Positions 7,359 through 14,528 of a DNA stretch of 64,000 nt are shown in pieces (the first letter of the stretch is position 1; each line of letters begins with the position of its first letter). The position numbers and the translations under genes are program-made. Source of the stretch: Maribellus sp. CM-23. GTDB taxonomy: Bacteria > Bacteroidota > Bacteroidia > Bacteroidales > Prolixibacteraceae. Location of the stretch: assembly GCF_021354595.1 (NCBI RefSeq), contig NZ_JADWYJ010000004.1, forward strand, positions 558,001-622,000, given 5' to 3'. The notes below the pieces were generated by a model. That model made no database searches. It was given only the letters and a program-made list of their open reading frames with translations, and was not told where the DNA came from.

Positions 7359-9836
7359 TTACAATCGTTTGAGTTGATAGTTTTTGCTTTCCAGAAAGTC
7401 GATCAGTTCTTCCAGCCGGTTGTAGAGCTTGTCCGTACGTTTTTCGCTTGTTCCGAGGTGAATCAAAATCATGCTGCCTTTAAGCATCCCCGGTTGATTC
7501 TTTTCCTTCTCTTTCAGATCGTTCAAAATCCAGTCTGATGATCTGTAATTTTTCATATCCGGAGTGGTGTAATCGGCGTTGGTTCTGATGCCGGGCGTAA
7601 AATTCACCAAGTTTAGCCCCAGTTGACTGGTCCAGTCGGTAATGCTTTGGTTGTACCATTCAAACGGCGGCAAAAAGTAGGAGGCAGAAGAAATGGCTAT
7701 GCCTGCTTCTTCCATTTTGCGATAGTTGGCGGTTAAATCCGATTCAAACTCATCGCGGCTAAGCAGCAGCGAATCACGTTGGTTCCAGTCGGCGTACAAT
7801 AAATGCTTGTCGGAATGTGCACCCAGGTAATGCCCATCCCGAATTAACTGACTGATCAGATTTTTGTTGGAAGGATTGTCGTAAAAACTTCCTGTAAAGA
7901 AGAAGGATGCTTTTAAATTGCGTTGTTTTAAGGTGTTGGCAATTGTCTCACCACCATCGTTAAAATCGTGAGCGGAGAATATCAGGTAAACATTGGCCTG
8001 GGTAGTGTCCATTCGTATGATGGTACCTTCCTTGTCTTTTACACAGTTCGTTAAGTCTGTTTCTTTTTGCCCTTCTGCTTCGAGCGAAGAAAGTACAAAA
8101 CTCAGGCTGGCTGTACCATCCATGGTTGGCTCGTTGGATGAGTAGTCGCCAATATCGTCGTGGTAAACGGCTTTGCCGTTCTGGTAATTGGCGTACACAT
8201 CTTCTTGGGTCAGCTGTATCCCTCTCAGACTTTCGTAGATGTAGCTGTAAACGGGACCATCCACCAGGCCTCCGGTGGTGGTTTGGTTCATTAAAACCGT
8301 AATGGACGAGTGGGGGTGTTGCGGGTTGTCGCCGCCCTCGGGTAAGCCGCAGATCATGCTGGTTCCCCACGGGTTACATCCGAAAAGCCAGTCGATAAGT
8401 GCGGCTTCCATCTTTTCGTACGATCTGTCGCCCGTCAACTCGCGGTAGAGCCTTGCCTGCGTAGCGGCTGCCACAACAAAATTATTGGAGCACCAAACAA
8501 AGGGAACCCCAATCCGGAAAGGATCGTCCCCTGCATGTCTTTTTATATCATCCAGTCCTTGTTTCATCAGTGTCTGGTATTTTTTTGCAATTGCGGGGTC
8601 GGTGGATTGTGCCTGCAGGAAGTGTCCCAGGTTCACAAAAGGGTAGTATTGATAATGCCTGGCGCGGTGCAGTTCCATCCATGGTGTTACAGGTTCAAGT
8701 TCGCCCCAGTAGTTGGCTTGCTGGCTGTATGTTTTATCGCCCGATGCATGGTAAAGCGAGGCTGCCGCCAGTTCCATGTCGTCGATGTAGTTGCCTTCTT
8801 CGTAAAAATAGGGAGATACAACACAGGCGGTTTGGCACACTCCCGGATCCGATATAGCGAATTCCCAGGCGTCGCCTGCTTTGGTATTTAGTTGGGCTGC
8901 AAATGCCGCATCAATCGGTGTGAAAAGTTTTGCACCCAAGGCAAATGCCGATGTGTATTTGGCAGCGGTGGAAGCAACGCCCGTACTTCGGTTTTTGTGC
9001 TTTCCCAGCCCCTGGGGTTTTCCGGTAACAAAGTAAACTGGTCGGGCATTTCCAAGCCCGTACGAAACCGTGTCCTCGGTTGGGAGTCGGTATCCACGGT
9101 GGTCGCGGTCGTCGGCAATTTGGTTGTACATTTCGTTTTTGGCCGGATTCATTTTTAGTAACCACTCCAGCCCCCAGCGTGCTTCATCCAAAATGTCAGG
9201 TATCCCGTTTTTTCCGGGTAAGCCGTTTGCGTCGTAGGCATCGCCAAACACGCCCGGATTCTGTTGATAGGCAAACAGCATCTGATAGGTGGCATTGGCC
9301 GATGTTGTTACATACTGAAGGTAGTCAGAAGCGTCGTGCCAGCCTCCTGTGACATTTATTTTCTCGCCGGTTCGGGTAGGATGATCCACAATAATGCCGT
9401 CGTGCACATGGCAGGAATCCTCCAAAAAAGGATTGAAGCCACAGCGCTGCTGGCGCATGTAATTTAATATGTAATCAGCGGTTCCCTTGTATACATCTCC
9501 GGCAATTCTAAACGACGGAGATTGGGTGGAAGCTGCCACAATGTAATAGCCACCTTCTTTTTTCAACTCCGAAAAATCAAATTGATAAGCCGATTGCTTT
9601 CCCCATATTTCGGCGTTGGCTGCTTGAGCTTTTGTTTCCAATACCTTTTTATTCGACAATGTATTGTAGACACTGAATGTTTCAATGTGTATTTTTTCAT
9701 CGCTCAAAAAAACGGCTGTTTTGGCTGCATTGGGCAAGTAGCCCAGTTGGTTAATACGAATTGTGTTTTCGGCAAAACTAACGTGGACACAAAAAAGCAG
9801 TAACAGAATAGTGGAAAGAATCGTAGGCTTTTGCAT
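7359..9836 (-). CDS. GH9 glycoside hydrolase fused to a NodB-like polysaccharide deacetylase domain
   Basis: The start at 9836 is chosen because a standard signal peptide follows (STILLLLFCVHVSFA); this gives 825 residues. Domains in order: cellulase N-terminal Ig-like domain (about 22-115, IRINQLGYLPNAAKTAVF); GH9 (alpha/alpha)6 barrel (about 115-595) with GGWHDASDYLQY carrying the catalytic-base Asp pair, GDNPQHPHSS, and NEPTMDGTASL carrying the acid Glu; then a NodB-like domain (about 605-825). In the latter the metal-binding HSDKH is present, but the first motif reads HDFNDGG, so the usual catalytic-base Asp of FDDG is Asn. GH9 includes exo-glucosaminidases as well as cellulases. Next to nagX-, murQ- and anmK-type genes, action on GlcN/GlcNAc glycans (chitooligosaccharide or peptidoglycan) is more likely than cellulose, but this is inference. 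It faces murK divergently and shares its operator region. Confidence 0.85.
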   Translation of the reverse strand: MQKPTILSTILLLLFCVHVSFAENTIRINQLGYLPNAAKTAVFLSDEKIHIETFSVYNTLSNKKVLETKAQAANAEIWGKQSAYQFDFSELKKEGGYYIVAASTQSPSFRIAGDVYKGTADYILNYMRQQRCGFNPFLEDSCHVHDGIIVDHPTRTGEKINVTGGWHDASDYLQYVTTSANATYQMLFAYQQNPGVFGDAYDANGLPGKNGIPDILDEARWGLEWLLKMNPAKNEMYNQIADDRDHRGYRLPTEDTVSYGLGNARPVYFVTGKPQGLGKHKNRSTGVASTAAKYTSAFALGAKLFTPIDAAFAAQLNTKAGDAWEFAISDPGVCQTACVVSPYFYEEGNYIDDMELAAASLYHASGDKTYSQQANYWGELEPVTPWMELHRARHYQYYPFVNLGHFLQAQSTDPAIAKKYQTLMKQGLDDIKRHAGDDPFRIGVPFVWCSNNFVVAAATQARLYRELTGDRSYEKMEAALIDWLFGCNPWGTSMICGLPEGGDNPQHPHSSITVLMNQTTTGGLVDGPVYSYIYESLRGIQLTQEDVYANYQNGKAVYHDDIGDYSSNEPTMDGTASLSFVLSSLEAEGQKETDLTNCVKDKEGTIIRMDTTQANVYLIFSAHDFNDGGETIANTLKQRNLKASFFFTGSFYDNPSNKNLISQLIRDGHYLGAHSDKHLLYADWNQRDSLLLSRDEFESDLTANYRKMEEAGIAISSASYFLPPFEWYNQSITDWTSQLGLNLVNFTPGIRTNADYTTPDMKNYRSSDWILNDLKEKEKNQPGMLKGSMILIHLGTSEKRTDKLYNRLEELIDFLESKNYQLKRL

Positions 9837-9862
9837 ATTGGATAGTATTGGATTTAATTTCT

Positions 9863-9893
9863 CAAAATTAACTTTTAGAAAAGAGAAAAACAA
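9863..9893 (-). promoter_or_regulatory. Promoter of the GH9-NodB gene
   Basis: On the minus strand a TTG (9893-9891) is followed after 20 bases by TAATTTTG (9870-9863), matching the Bacteroidota -33/-7 pattern. It lies 27 bases before the chosen ATG at 9836, which supports that start over the longer frame from 9893. Confidence 0.5.
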
Positions 9894-9897
9894 TATT

Positions 9898-9913
9898 TGT
9901 AATACATGTTACA
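9898..9913. promoter_or_regulatory. Predicted GntR-family operator, copy 4
   Basis: TGTAATACATGTTACA is a near-perfect inverted repeat (TGTAA-N6-TTACA). It sits between the divergent GH9-NodB and murK promoters, adjacent to the -33 region of each, and so can control both. It differs at one base from the reverse complement of the anmK site. Confidence 0.6.
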
Positions 9914-9932
9914 TCTTATCTGATGAAAATAT

Positions 9933-9940
9933 TATATTTG
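9933..9940 (+). promoter_or_regulatory. -7 box of murK, probably leaderless
   Basis: TATATTTG followed by TGGT and the murK ATG at 9945. The spacing is the same as at the transglutaminase-like gene, leaving essentially no 5' untranslated region. Confidence 0.5.
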
Positions 9941-9944
9941 TGGT

Positions 9945-10790
9945 ATGACAATTCTAATTGCAGATAGCGGATCAACCAAAACAGACTGGTTATACACTGA
10001 TGTTGAGGGTAATTCCCAGGTTATTCAAACCAAAGGGATAAACCCTTTCTTCAGATCAAGCGACGATATTTATCAGGAGCTCAAAAGTGAGTTGTTCCCG
10101 AAAGTGCCGGAAGTTGATGAGGTTTTCTTCTATGGTGCAGGAATTATCAATGCGGAGCGTGGCAATGTGGTCAAAGAGGCATTAAGCCCGTTGTATCCTG
10201 TAGCAAAAATAGAAGCAAACAGTGATGTGTTGGCTGCAGCAAGGGCCTTGTTTAAACATTCAACCGGAATTGCCTGTATATTGGGGACCGGCTCAAATGC
10301 CTGTTTGTACAATGGTGAAACAGTGGAATTTGGTATTCCTCCGCTTGGTTTTATTTTGGGAGACGAGTGCAGTGGCGCTGTTTTGGGACGAAAGCTGCTG
10401 GGGGACTATTTTAAAAATGTCATGCCGGAAGAACTGAGAAAACGTTTTGCTGAAAAATACAATGTAACTCAAGCAGGCGTGTTGGAAAGGGTTTACAGAA
10501 CGGAACGCCCCAATAAATACCTGGCTGGATTTGCCCCGTTTTTATCCGAAAATATTTCTGAAATGTATTGCGAAACACTGGTGCGAAAAAGCATCGGCGA
10601 GTTTCTGGAGCGAAATGTATTACAGATTCCGGAAGCAAAAAATTACCGTTTAGGCTTTTCAGGGTCCATTGCCTGGAATTTTAAACCGATCATTGAGAAA
10701 GTGGCGGCCGAATATGGTTTTGCGGCTCCTTTCATCATTCAAAAACCGATTGAACATTTAAATGATTACCATACTAACTCCAAAAAATAA
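9945..10790 (+). CDS. murK: MurNAc/GlcNAc kinase of the BadF/BadG ATPase family (MurK type)
   Basis: A 281-residue cytoplasmic sugar kinase. The N-terminus ILIADSGSTKTDW is the phosphate-1 loop of BadF-type GlcNAc/MurNAc kinases and fixes the start. ACILGTGSNACLYNG (about residues 107-121) and GFILGDECSGAVLGR (about 131-145) are the phosphate-2 and substrate-side motifs. Proteins of this size and type in Bacteroidota (for example the MurK described in Tannerella forsythia) phosphorylate MurNAc and sometimes GlcNAc at O-6. The murQ start at 10801 follows after ten bases, so the two are translated from one message and MurNAc-6-P passes straight to the etherase. The kinase assignment is firm; MurNAc rather than GlcNAc as main substrate rests on the murQ linkage. 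Confidence 0.85.
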   Translation: MTILIADSGSTKTDWLYTDVEGNSQVIQTKGINPFFRSSDDIYQELKSELFPKVPEVDEVFFYGAGIINAERGNVVKEALSPLYPVAKIEANSDVLAAARALFKHSTGIACILGTGSNACLYNGETVEFGIPPLGFILGDECSGAVLGRKLLGDYFKNVMPEELRKRFAEKYNVTQAGVLERVYRTERPNKYLAGFAPFLSENISEMYCETLVRKSIGEFLERNVLQIPEAKNYRLGFSGSIAWNFKPIIEKVAAEYGFAAPFIIQKPIEHLNDYHTNSKK

Positions 10791-10800
10791 TTTAACAGAT

Positions 10801-11616
10801 ATGACCAATCAAAGCATAACCGAGTCGGAATCGTTGTACAAAGATCTGGATCAGATGTCAGTCCGACAGCTTTTGGAAGGCATTCATGAAGAAGACAAAA
10901 AGGTGTTGCCGGCCGTTTACCAAACCATTCCGCAAATTGAAGAGCTGGTTTCGAAAACGGTTGAACGGATTAAAAAAGGTGGTAGGCTTTTCTATGTGGG
11001 AGCCGGTACCAGCGGTCGTTTGGGCATCCTGGATGCTTCTGAAATTCCGCCGACTTATGGCGTTGGTTACGATGTAGTGATTGGTTTGATAGCCGGTGGC
11101 GATCAGGCTATCCGGAAAGCGGTTGAAGCCGCCGAAGACAATATGGATTTGGGGTGGCAGGAACTGCAGGCTTTTAACATTAACGAACATGATACGGTGG
11201 TCGGAATTGCGGCCTCGGGAAGAACTCCCTATGTGATTGGTGCGGTTAGCACGGCCAGGGCACATGGCATTTTAACGGGCTGTATTACCAATAATCCGAA
11301 TAGTGAACTGGCCCGGAATGTTGATATTCCCATCGAGGCAATTGTTGGCCCTGAGTTTGTTTCGGGTAGTACCCGGATGAAATCAGGAACTTCGCAAAAG
11401 CTGATTCTGAACATGATAACCACAACGCTCATGATTAAACTGGGCCGGGTAAAAGGCAACCGGATGGTAAACATGCAGCTTACCAATCAAAAACTGGTGC
11501 AGCGCGGTACCCGCATGATTATGGAGGAGTTGGGTTTCGACGAAGAAAAATCAAGACGTCTTTTATTGGTTCACGGATCGGTGAATGCAGTTCTGGAGAA
11601 TTACAAAAACAAGTAA
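10801..11616 (+). CDS. murQ: N-acetylmuramic acid 6-phosphate etherase
   Basis: A 271-residue cytoplasmic enzyme that cleaves the lactyl ether of MurNAc-6-P to GlcNAc-6-P and D-lactate. The start at 10801 is preferred over an in-frame ATG at 10762, because the family N-terminus ITESESLYKDLDQMSVRQLL begins just after it and the longer start would lie inside murK. SIS-domain features include FYVGAGTSGRLGILDASEIPP (split here as FYVGAGTSGRLG and ILDASEIPP, residues about 62-82), AGGDQAIRKAVEAAED and GPEFVSGSTRMKSGTSQK. Its length is slightly below the usual 295-305 residues but all core motifs are present. It ends three bases from the stop of the convergent GntR gene. It drains the products of both AnmK and MurK. 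Confidence 0.96.
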   Translation: MTNQSITESESLYKDLDQMSVRQLLEGIHEEDKKVLPAVYQTIPQIEELVSKTVERIKKGGRLFYVGAGTSGRLGILDASEIPPTYGVGYDVVIGLIAGGDQAIRKAVEAAEDNMDLGWQELQAFNINEHDTVVGIAASGRTPYVIGAVSTARAHGILTGCITNNPNSELARNVDIPIEAIVGPEFVSGSTRMKSGTSQKLILNMITTTLMIKLGRVKGNRMVNMQLTNQKLVQRGTRMIMEELGFDEEKSRRLLLVHGSVNAVLENYKNK

Positions 11617-11619
11617 TTG

Positions 11620-12357
11620 TCAGGCATTCGAATTTTTAAGAAATTTGTTGTAAACCTGCATATTGCGTCCGATGTGTGCCTGCATTTTTTCATAGGCACG
11701 ATCGGCGTCTTTTTCGCGAATCGCATTCACAATTTCTTTGTGGTAGCCCAAGGTAATTTCCTTTTCACCTTCAACGTTGGCATAAATATAATTACGCATC
11801 CGGGGTAAAAGGTTGTGAACGGGTTCCATGGTTACAATCACAAACGGATTCCCGGTGGCACGTGCCACTGTTAAATGGAATTTGTTGTCGAGATCTGATT
11901 CCAACTGGGTATTGTCAGGATCGCACGCCGCAAATTCTGTCAGATTGGTTGTCAGGTTTTTCAGGTCGTCATCGGTACGGTTTACCGCGGCCATTCTGGC
12001 AATTTCGGGTTCAAAAGCCAACCTCAACTCAATGATCTGGGTGAGCAGATCCATGTCAAACTTCAGGTCATAATACAAGTTCAATGAGTCGATCGCATCT
12101 TTCATGTTGATTTTCTTCACGATCATCCCGCTTCCTTTACGGATCTCGATTAACCCGCGGGCGCTCAGGCGGCGAAGTGCTTCGCGTAAAGCTGTACGGC
12201 TTACTGCAAACATTTCGCAAAGTTCACGTTCTGAAGGCAATTTTGAGCCAACAGGCAATTTCTTTTCCCGGATGGCACGCTCAATGTTTCGCTCAATTTT
12301 TTGACTAAGCGTTTGGGTGGTGCCAATCTTTTGAAAAATATTATTCATTTCTGCCAT
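11620..12357 (-). CDS. GntR-family transcriptional regulator, FadR/FCD subfamily
   Basis: With the start at 12357 this is a 245-residue cytoplasmic repressor or activator (ATG at 12348 is also possible). The N-terminal winged helix reads KLPSERELCEMFAVSRTALREALRRLSARGLIEIRKGSGMIV (about residues 28-70, shown here in two overlapping pieces: LPSERELCEMFAVSRTALRE and ALRRLSARGLIEIRKGSG). The C-terminal half (about 90-235) is an FCD ligand-binding domain with the HLTVARATGNPF stretch. A longer frame to 12441 exists but would translate the 39-bp repeat at 12390-12428, so it is rejected. By position it is the likely regulator of the salvage locus, binding the 16-bp repeats listed above; a MurNAc- or GlcNAc-derived metabolite would be the natural ligand. 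A weaker related sequence, TCATACATGTGA, lies upstream at about 12489-12500. Confidence 0.88.
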   Translation of the reverse strand: MAEMNNIFQKIGTTQTLSQKIERNIERAIREKKLPVGSKLPSERELCEMFAVSRTALREALRRLSARGLIEIRKGSGMIVKKINMKDAIDSLNLYYDLKFDMDLLTQIIELRLAFEPEIARMAAVNRTDDDLKNLTTNLTEFAACDPDNTQLESDLDNKFHLTVARATGNPFVIVTMEPVHNLLPRMRNYIYANVEGEKEITLGYHKEIVNAIREKDADRAYEKMQAHIGRNMQVYNKFLKNSNA

Positions 12358-12389
12358 ATGCGCTATCTGTAGAATGTGCCAAGTTAAGC

Positions 12390-12428
12390 TTATTTTTCCT
12401 TTTCGCGTTCGCGATTTTGAATTTTCTC
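12390..12428 (+). repeat. 39-bp direct repeat, left copy
   Basis: The 39-base segment from TTATTTTTCC to GAATTTTCTC recurs at 29491-29529 in the same orientation with two mismatches. The central part TTCGCGTTCGCGA is close to a palindrome. It lies between the GntR start and the ECF sigma gene. The function is unknown; see findings. Confidence 0.85.
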
Positions 12429-12633
12429 GGTTTTGTATCACTGGACTTTTAAATTAGAAAGCGTGTTATCCTTATTGTATCCTTTTGAACGGGAAAATCT
12501 CATACATGTGAATACTTGTTTTCTAATGTTGAGAATATTTGGAGTAATGCGCAGAGTATTTGTCAGCTAAGACCTAAGTGCCTGTCTTAATTGTAATAAT
12601 GGCAGGGCTGTTTAATTGTCATTCTTTTATTTT

Positions 12634-12641
12634 TATATTTG
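12634..12641 (+). promoter_or_regulatory. Possible -7 box for the ECF sigma gene
   Basis: TATATTTG matches TAnnTTTG and lies 24 bases before the TTG start at 12666. A TTG at 12616-12618 is somewhat close for a -33 element (15 bases between). Confidence 0.4.
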
Positions 12642-12665
12642 AGGCACATTTTTCATTGACAGGAA

Positions 12666-13238
12666 TTGGGGGATTACAGTAACGATTTTTTATTATACGA
12701 ATTAAAAAGTGGTCAGGAGAGGGCTTTCGACTACATTTTCAGAAAGTACTACAAGGGACTTTGTGCGCAGGCAATATCTTACATTAATGATATGGATGCT
12801 GCCCAAAACCAAGTGCAGGAGTGTTTTATCAAGTTTTGGGAAAAACGTTCGGAATTGAATGAAATACAGAACTTGGCAGGGTATCTTTCATTTATGGTAC
12901 GAAATCAGTGTATCGATTACCTGCGCAAGGAAAAAGTGATCGCTAAAGCTCATGACTCGGAGCTGGACAAGCCTGTTTCTGAGAATTCAACCGAAAACGA
13001 ATTATTGGTACATGAGTTTGAAGAGAAATTAGTAGTTGCTCTGTCTAATTTACCCGAACGTTGTCGGATGGCTTTTGAATACAGCCGGTTTGAAAACAAC
13101 ACTTATCCTGAAATTGCAAAAAAAATGAATATTTCGGTCAAAGCAGTGGAGGCCTTGGTAGGCAGAGCGCTAAAATCGCTGCGAACGGAACTGAAAGATT
13201 ACCTCCCATTATTGTTTTTATTCTTCCGAATTATGTAA
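12666..13238 (+). CDS. ECF RNA polymerase sigma-70 factor (RpoE-like), TTG start
   Basis: A 190-residue sigma factor. Region 2 (about 20-90) contains AFDYIFRKYYKGLC, ECFIKFWEKRSEL and FMVRNQCIDYLRKEK. Region 4 (about 125-178) contains LPERCRMAFEYSRFENNTYPEI followed by the MNISVKAVEALVGRALKSLR helix-turn-helix. There is no in-frame ATG in front of region 2, and a stop codon occurs at 12657-12659. Translation therefore most likely begins at TTG 12666, which would keep expression low. Such factors in Bacteroidota are held by a FecR anti-sigma protein and released by an STN-bearing SusC. Here the nearest FecR (23574) and STN-SusC (24782) lie 10 kb downstream, after a first SusC/SusD pair, so the usual sigma-FecR-SusC order is interrupted. 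Confidence 0.9.
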   Translation: MGDYSNDFLLYELKSGQERAFDYIFRKYYKGLCAQAISYINDMDAAQNQVQECFIKFWEKRSELNEIQNLAGYLSFMVRNQCIDYLRKEKVIAKAHDSELDKPVSENSTENELLVHEFEEKLVVALSNLPERCRMAFEYSRFENNTYPEIAKKMNISVKAVEALVGRALKSLRTELKDYLPLLFLFFRIM

Positions 13239-13534
13239 CAGTTCGATCCTTGCTCCCGGGTTTGGGCTTTTATTTCTTAATAATTAAGCTAGTCGGACGC
13301 AAAACACTTTTGGCTGTCAGAAGAGTGGATAAGTCTTTCATCTTTAGCATTTTTTGAAAATTGAAATTTCTGGTTGATCATCAGCATATCAGAAAAATAT
13401 ATCCTAAGGCCGTTTCACTTATTAATTATTTTCAAATCTAATGTAGGGTATTCGTTATCGGGCTTCGTCATACTTCATATGAAATCATATTGTTGAATCA
13501 TTTTATTTTATGTTAAACTAAATGTAAATAACTT

Positions 13535-14461
13535 ATGGAGAGACGAAGAACTAGAGAAAGTAAGTTCCGGATTGTTTCAATGATGGACTTTTCAAGGATC
13601 TCATTTTTATTGATTGCTACAGCAATGATCCTTTTCACAAGTAGTTGCGATGATGAGGAGTCTGGCAGCCTTCCGGCAACTACAACTATTGAAGTGACGG
13701 ATATAACCGATGTGGATGCGGTTGTGAGCGGAGTTGTAACTTCCAATGGCGGTTCAAAAATGTTGGCAATTGGTGTTTGCTGGACTACCGAAGATACCGA
13801 ACCTACTGTTGATGACAACTATGAACCAGTTGGTGAGTACACAACAGAGGGCATTCTGCAGGATGACTGGAATTATTCGATTACCCTTGGTGGGCTAACT
13901 GCAAAAACCGATTACAAAGTAAGATCGTATGCTGCTAACGAAGCCGGTCTTTCGTATGGCGAAACCATTGCCTTTACCACAAAAGCAGGCAAAACTTTCC
14001 ATACTCTCACTCCTGATATGATTGATACATATACACAGGAGATTTGGGAAGGACCAAAGGAAAGCCTGGTTGATGGTGACCTTTCTACATTCTGGCACTC
14101 AGCCTGGTCGAATGATGAGGGAGCAGAAGTGATGCCATTGCCACACCACGTGCAGATAACTTTCAGCGAGGCCAAATACATTGGAGGATTCAACTTCTGG
14201 ACCCGGTCGGTTTCGGCAAGAGGAATTGACCCTGCTCAGTTTGATGTACAAATCAGCTCTGATGGAGTTGAGTATACAACGGTATGGACTTCAACCCGTT
14301 TTGACGCGAAAGTTCGTCCTGATGCAAATCAGCTTAAGCTCGATAAAAATTATTCTTCAAAATACTTTAGAATCCGAATATTGGATACCCGTACAACCGG
14401 GCAAATGTTCACTACGATGAGTGAATTACAAGTATTTGAGGATGGTTTACTACCGTATTAA
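13535..14461 (+). CDS. Surface lipoprotein with FN3-like and F5/8 type C (discoidin-like) domains
   Basis: A predicted outer-membrane lipoprotein of up to 308 residues. The hydrophobic segment ISFLLIATAMILFTSSC ends in a lipobox. The start may be 13535 or, more in keeping with signal-peptide length, ATG 13580 or 13583. Residues about 50-150 form an immunoglobulin/FN3-like unit ending in LTAKTDYKVRSYAANEAG; residues about 160-305 resemble a coagulation factor 5/8 type C carbohydrate-binding domain (LVDGDLSTFWHSAW, HHVQITFSEAKYIGGFNFW). Its position just before susC suggests a surface glycan-binding protein of the locus. The 296 bases between it and the sigma gene hold no gene. Confidence 0.75.
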   Translation: MERRRTRESKFRIVSMMDFSRISFLLIATAMILFTSSCDDEESGSLPATTTIEVTDITDVDAVVSGVVTSNGGSKMLAIGVCWTTEDTEPTVDDNYEPVGEYTTEGILQDDWNYSITLGGLTAKTDYKVRSYAANEAGLSYGETIAFTTKAGKTFHTLTPDMIDTYTQEIWEGPKESLVDGDLSTFWHSAWSNDEGAEVMPLPHHVQITFSEAKYIGGFNFWTRSVSARGIDPAQFDVQISSDGVEYTTVWTSTRFDAKVRPDANQLKLDKNYSSKYFRIRILDTRTTGQMFTTMSELQVFEDGLLPY

Positions 14462-14528
14462 GAGGGGAGCTCAATTAGTGGCAACGAGTTTTTAAGTTCA
14501 TGTATCTAAAAGACTAAATATAAAAAAT

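Noticed and set aside
9837..9893. Longer start for the GH9-NodB protein
   Set aside because: It would place 19 residues before the signal peptide and would lie within the predicted promoter (TTG-N20-TAATTTTG).
12358..12441. Longer start for the GntR regulator
   Set aside because: The extra residues translate the 39-bp repeat and have a composition unlike the rest of the protein; a normal winged-helix N-terminus follows the ATG at 12357.
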